A stretch of DNA of 64,000 bases from the NCBI RefSeq assembly GCF_013373865.1, contig NC_050477.1, forward strand, positions 3,654,763 to 3,718,762. The letters are read 5' to 3'. Shown one piece after another: positions 60,241 through 64,000 of this stretch (position 1 is its first letter; every line of letters begins with the position of its first letter). Position numbers and translations under genes: made by a program. A model generated the notes under the pieces. It saw nothing but the letters and a program-made list of their open reading frames with translations, was not told where the DNA came from and made no database searches. The stretch is from Monomorium pharaonis. Its lineage: Eukaryota > Arthropoda > Insecta > Hymenoptera > Formicidae.

Positions 60241-63200
60241 ATGAGTGAAACTTCGGAAACACAGAATAAAGATAGTGGTTCTGTTATAACTGAACAAGAG
60301 CGCGAGTTGGCTCAAAATATACTGTTGGAATTTCGAAAAGGTTCCTACGCCTTGTGTTTAACATATTTAAATAAATTGGAGAGTCTACGACCTACTGATC
60401 TTAAAGTTATGCATAACAAAGTTGTAGTGGAATATTATAAAAGTGATTTGAAGAAAACTGAGCTGACACGAAAGAGTTTAAATGCTATATGTGGTCAAAT
60501 GTCAACGTCGGATTCCAACGAGACTATCGATGACGTCGAGAAATGTGTTATGAGATACAATCAAGCCGTTTTGTTATATCATAATAAACAATATAATGCT
60601 GCGCTTCAAATTATGACTAGGCTGTTTGCCTTTATCGAGCCAATGGGTATGTATGAAGTTTTCAAATTGAATACTTTTTAAAGCTTAAGTTAAAGTAACC
60701 AAAAATATAACAAAAGTACAGTTAAATATATGCCCAGAAGCTTAGTAGAAACACATTGTTGAAATCGATAAATAAATCAAGAGCCTTTTAAGCCTATTCT
60801 GTAACTCTTAATGACAGTTCAATGTTATTGTTATGTTGTTGTTGCGCAGCTTTTTTGTCAAATATAATATGTGTGCAATGACAATGTAAAACGATATCGG
60901 CATTGTTGTTAAGTGTTACAGAATAGGCTTATTTGTTTAAACAAACTATATATCTGGCTTATGGAATTGTTAATTTACAATTAATATATACATACCTCTT
61001 TCTCGATTGTAGAGGAAACTTTGGCACATAAAGTGTGTCTGTTACTGATAGAGTTATACATAGTAACGGAGCAACCAGATGCAGCTCTGTCAATACAAAA
61101 TTATGTTGAGAGTCAATTTATATCTACCGATAGTTCCAAGATATCTGCTATTGACAAGGATGGAGTAATAAAATCTATCAAAGAGCAAAAGGAGCCAAAG
61201 AAAGATACAGTTGGTGATACAGCGATAGATGCATTCAAGATTAAACTTTTGAAATATAAAGCGAGAATATATCTCCTAACTCATCAATTAAAACTCTGTA
61301 AAAAAGAATGGAAGACATTAGTTTCATTGGGCACAGTGGTAATGTTACGATTTTATTAATAATGTACAGATTATAATTATATACATACATACATAAAAAT
61401 ATGAGTAATTATTCACTATATTACATTAACTTGGCTATTATTTTAACAAATTTTTAGATAAATTCACACATTTTATTTACACAATCTATATCTCAAGATA
61501 TGATTTATGTTAATACAGAATAATATTGTATACATTTTTTTAAATCTCAAAGTTTAATATTGTTACATGGTTAAATTGCAATTTTATTTTTATTAATTTT
61601 ACAAGTCAGGTTTCAGAAACATTTTTAGTAAAATGTGTATGTGTATCCATGTGCATATTGTTTATCCATGAATATGTTTATCCATATAGGTGATATTGTA
61701 TGTAATATATATATATATATATATTTAAGTATATCTTAAAATGAACTGATATATACCACTATTTCTCTTTTTTATTAAGTTACTTTATTACTTTCAGAAT
61801 ACATCAACCATTTTTTTGAAGGCTAATTTGGAATATTTACGAGGAAATTATGATAAAGCAATGCAATTTTTGAATTCTAAAATGAAAGAAAATTTAGATT
61901 TTAAGTATGTTATACATATTAACTAAATTAAATATAAATGTATAAGGCAAAACTAAACATTTGTAAATATATATTTTTAATATTTCGTATATAAATTGAA
62001 ATAAATTGAAATAATTCCATTTATCTTTGACAGTTTTGCTTTTTTAAACAATATAATATAATAGTTGTGTTTTTAACATGCCAAAAACAAATATTACATG
62101 TTGAAGACAAACGGATTTACATAAATGAAAAAAGAATCTTTCTGTGTGTATGTATGTGTGTGTGAGTGTGTGTGCGAGTGTGACAAATTAGAACCTATAA
62201 TCCATTGGTCTTCATCTTAATCAGAAAAAAGCGTTATGATCTTCCGGTTCTTATAATCACCTTGCTACAATTTGTTCTTAAATCATTCTGTTTAGTATCA
62301 TCTAATGCAATAGAATATTAAAATTTTTACATAGAAATAACTTTTATATTGTTTAAAACATGCAAAAATATTTCAAGTAGATAAACTTATTGCTCGGTTT
62401 TAAAACACGTATTAATATATGGTATTTATGTAGATTATGTGGAGAATCGTCAACTGTTTTGTTTTATAACAATATGGCATGTCTGCATCTCGCAATGGGC
62501 AAGCCAACTTTAGCTTGTTCTTATCTTCAAAGAGCTTTGCGCGTGAATGATAGCGCTGTGAAGAGCATGCAAGATAAAGACATTGGTAATTCTTACGATT
62601 ATTAAATGTGAATCAAATATTATTTTCTTTTGGGATATTTACTTATTTTTCAAATACTTTATTTTTATTTAAATATTACTTTTTTATTTTTTTTCTAAAT
62701 ATTTACTCGCAAAGTAAGAAAAGTAAGAATGTGTTTAATATTTGATTAAAATCAATCATATTGGAGACATATTGGAATATATTTGGAGCTCAATATATTT
62801 ACAGTAATAAATTACCGAGTTGATTGTACTTTTGGCGATATTATTCTAAACAAATTGTGTTTATATAATTAATAATTTTGTATCAATATTAAAAAAAGGA
62901 AACTTGTACAGATTCTTCTCAACCATTGTATATGCTTGGTGGCGATAAACATTCCGAGTTAATGTACAATTTGGGTGTATCATTTTTGTATGCTGGTAAA
63001 GCGTCAAAAGCCTTTGACTGCTTTACAGATGTAGCGCAGAGGGTATGCAATAATCCGAAACTCTTACTTAGAATGGCAGAATGTTGTATCTGCAATCATA
63101 AATCTGTAAGTTGCATTATGTGTGATGATTTTATTTTCAAATTAAAATTTTTAGTTAACACCAACATTTTTAGAAATATCAACTATTTGTTGCACTTATA

Positions 63201-64000
63201 TAATTTAATGAATAAAGTATATGTAAATTGTATATCTAATGTATATAATACAACAAGCATACATGGTTTATTTTTTTAGTCAAATGAAGTCGATTTCAAT
63301 ATTTCAAAAAGATGTAAGGATCTGGTACAGGAAGTTATGGGTTCTGGTATTCATAAAAAAATCATATTACCTACATCTCTTTCAAAAGATACTAAATATC
63401 ATTCAGAAGGCCTATCCTATGCAATTCCACAACCAACATTGGAATTTGGATATTTATGTCTGAAAAATGCATTATTTTTACTTTCGAACAATAATGAGCC
63501 AAACGTACCTATAACGGCTATGGCGAATTCATTATCATTAACACCTGGTCATAACTTAGGTATATATTTCGCGCATACGCATGTGTGTATGTATAGATTT
63601 TATTATAATTTACTACGCATAATATTACGCATGCTTAAATGTACTTTAATACTTATTTTAGGTATTCAACATGTAACGTTAACGTCACGATCTACAGCTA
63701 TCGAATCTTTTAATTTAAAAATTAGTGTTTTGGCTGCTAGCGCTTATGTCTCTTTGTGTCTTGGAGATTATATATTTTCTCTCGAATATGCAAAAACTCT
63801 ATTAAGTTTTAACAAGTTACCTGGTGCATACAAAATGTTAGGCAACTTATATGCCGCTGAAAGTTTAATATTTATGGACAAAATAAGTGAAGCACTCGAA
63901 TATCTGAAGCTTGAAAATCTTCAAGATTTAAATACATTTATGTCTATGTCAGAAATTCAGGAGAAGGATAAGGAAAAAGCGGAGGAAATTATGGTAAAGC
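60241..64000 (+). CDS. CNOT10: CCR4-NOT transcription complex subunit 10 (3' partial)
   Basis: CNOT10 is a TPR protein that with CNOT11 binds the N-terminal part of CNOT1 in the deadenylase complex. Exons in the window are 60241-60646, 61013-61338, 61798-61904, 62434-62585, 62912-63105, 63280-63559 and 63662 to the window end, giving about 601 residues. The start MSETSETQNKDSGSVITEQE precedes helical repeats: LLEFRKGSYALCLTYLNKLE, YNQAVLLYHNKQYNAALQIM, FYNNMACLHLAMGKPTLACS, LMYNLGVSFLYAGKASKAFD and ASAYVSLCLGDYIFSLEYAK. These are TPR-type. The human protein is about 740 residues, so most of the gene is present. The intron 60647-61012 contains an r-family hairpin. Confidence 0.94.
60791..60930. 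mobile_element. Hairpin element family r, copy 2, in CNOT10 intron
   Basis: AAGCCTATTCTGTAACTCTT pairs with GTTACAGAATAGGCTT. The loop GTTGCGCAGCTTTTTTG is shared with 52142-52275, but the stem has diverged. Confidence 0.85.

Overview
The window is eukaryotic nuclear DNA. It is AT-rich, its genes have short GT-AG introns, and long CA/GA/TA microsatellites are common. The gene set (ELYS with insect-type layout, a Bsg25D/ninein-like gene, CCDC50, CNTD1-like) points to an insect. I infer a hymenopteran, probably an ant, from the proteins and from the density of small palindromic DNA elements. That placement is not proven. No bacterial operons, CRISPR arrays or rRNA genes were seen, and I recognised no tRNA.

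Genes in order: (1) an RCC1-repeat protein with helical flanks and a C-terminal Cys/His motif, + strand, 5' end outside the window, stop at 9393; (2) RRP12, minus, 9720-14699; (3) mitochondrial ribosomal protein S5, plus, 16850-19130; (4) a CNTD1/COSA-1-like cyclin-fold protein, plus, 19206-21024, only 75 bp after mRpS5; (5) CCDC50, plus, 22315-23969; (6) ELYS/AHCTF1, minus, 26974-35425; (7) FAM32A, plus, 38564-39164; (8) a cysteine-rich type I membrane protein of unknown function, minus, 40471-43530; (9) a Bsg25D/ninein-like EF-hand coiled-coil protein, minus, 46401-51450; (10) ASNSD1, minus, 55769-58685; (11) CNOT10, plus, 60241 to beyond the window end. Exon models were built by hand from splice sites and reading phase. 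All models except the partial genes 1 and 11 close on a whole number of codons.

Between genes, chiefly in the divergent promoter intervals RRP12/mRpS5, ELYS/FAM32A and ASNSD1/CNOT10 and in the 52-55.3 kb gap, lies a dense set of short non-coding elements. Almost the whole length of each is self-complementary. At least fifteen families can be told apart, and they are repeatedly inserted into one another, up to four layers deep. One family has 3-bp CAG/CTG duplications of Harbinger type. Others have TTAA duplications of piggyBac type, and one has mariner-like ends.

The most unusual signal is a group of these hairpins. They share the terminal motif GGSTGCGTTC, and several also share a loop-flanking AACAAGGAT motif, while the stem in between differs completely from family to family yet stays self-complementary. 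Otherwise the genes encode housekeeping functions (ribosome biogenesis, mitochondrial translation, nuclear pore assembly, splicing, mRNA deadenylation) and do not form one pathway.
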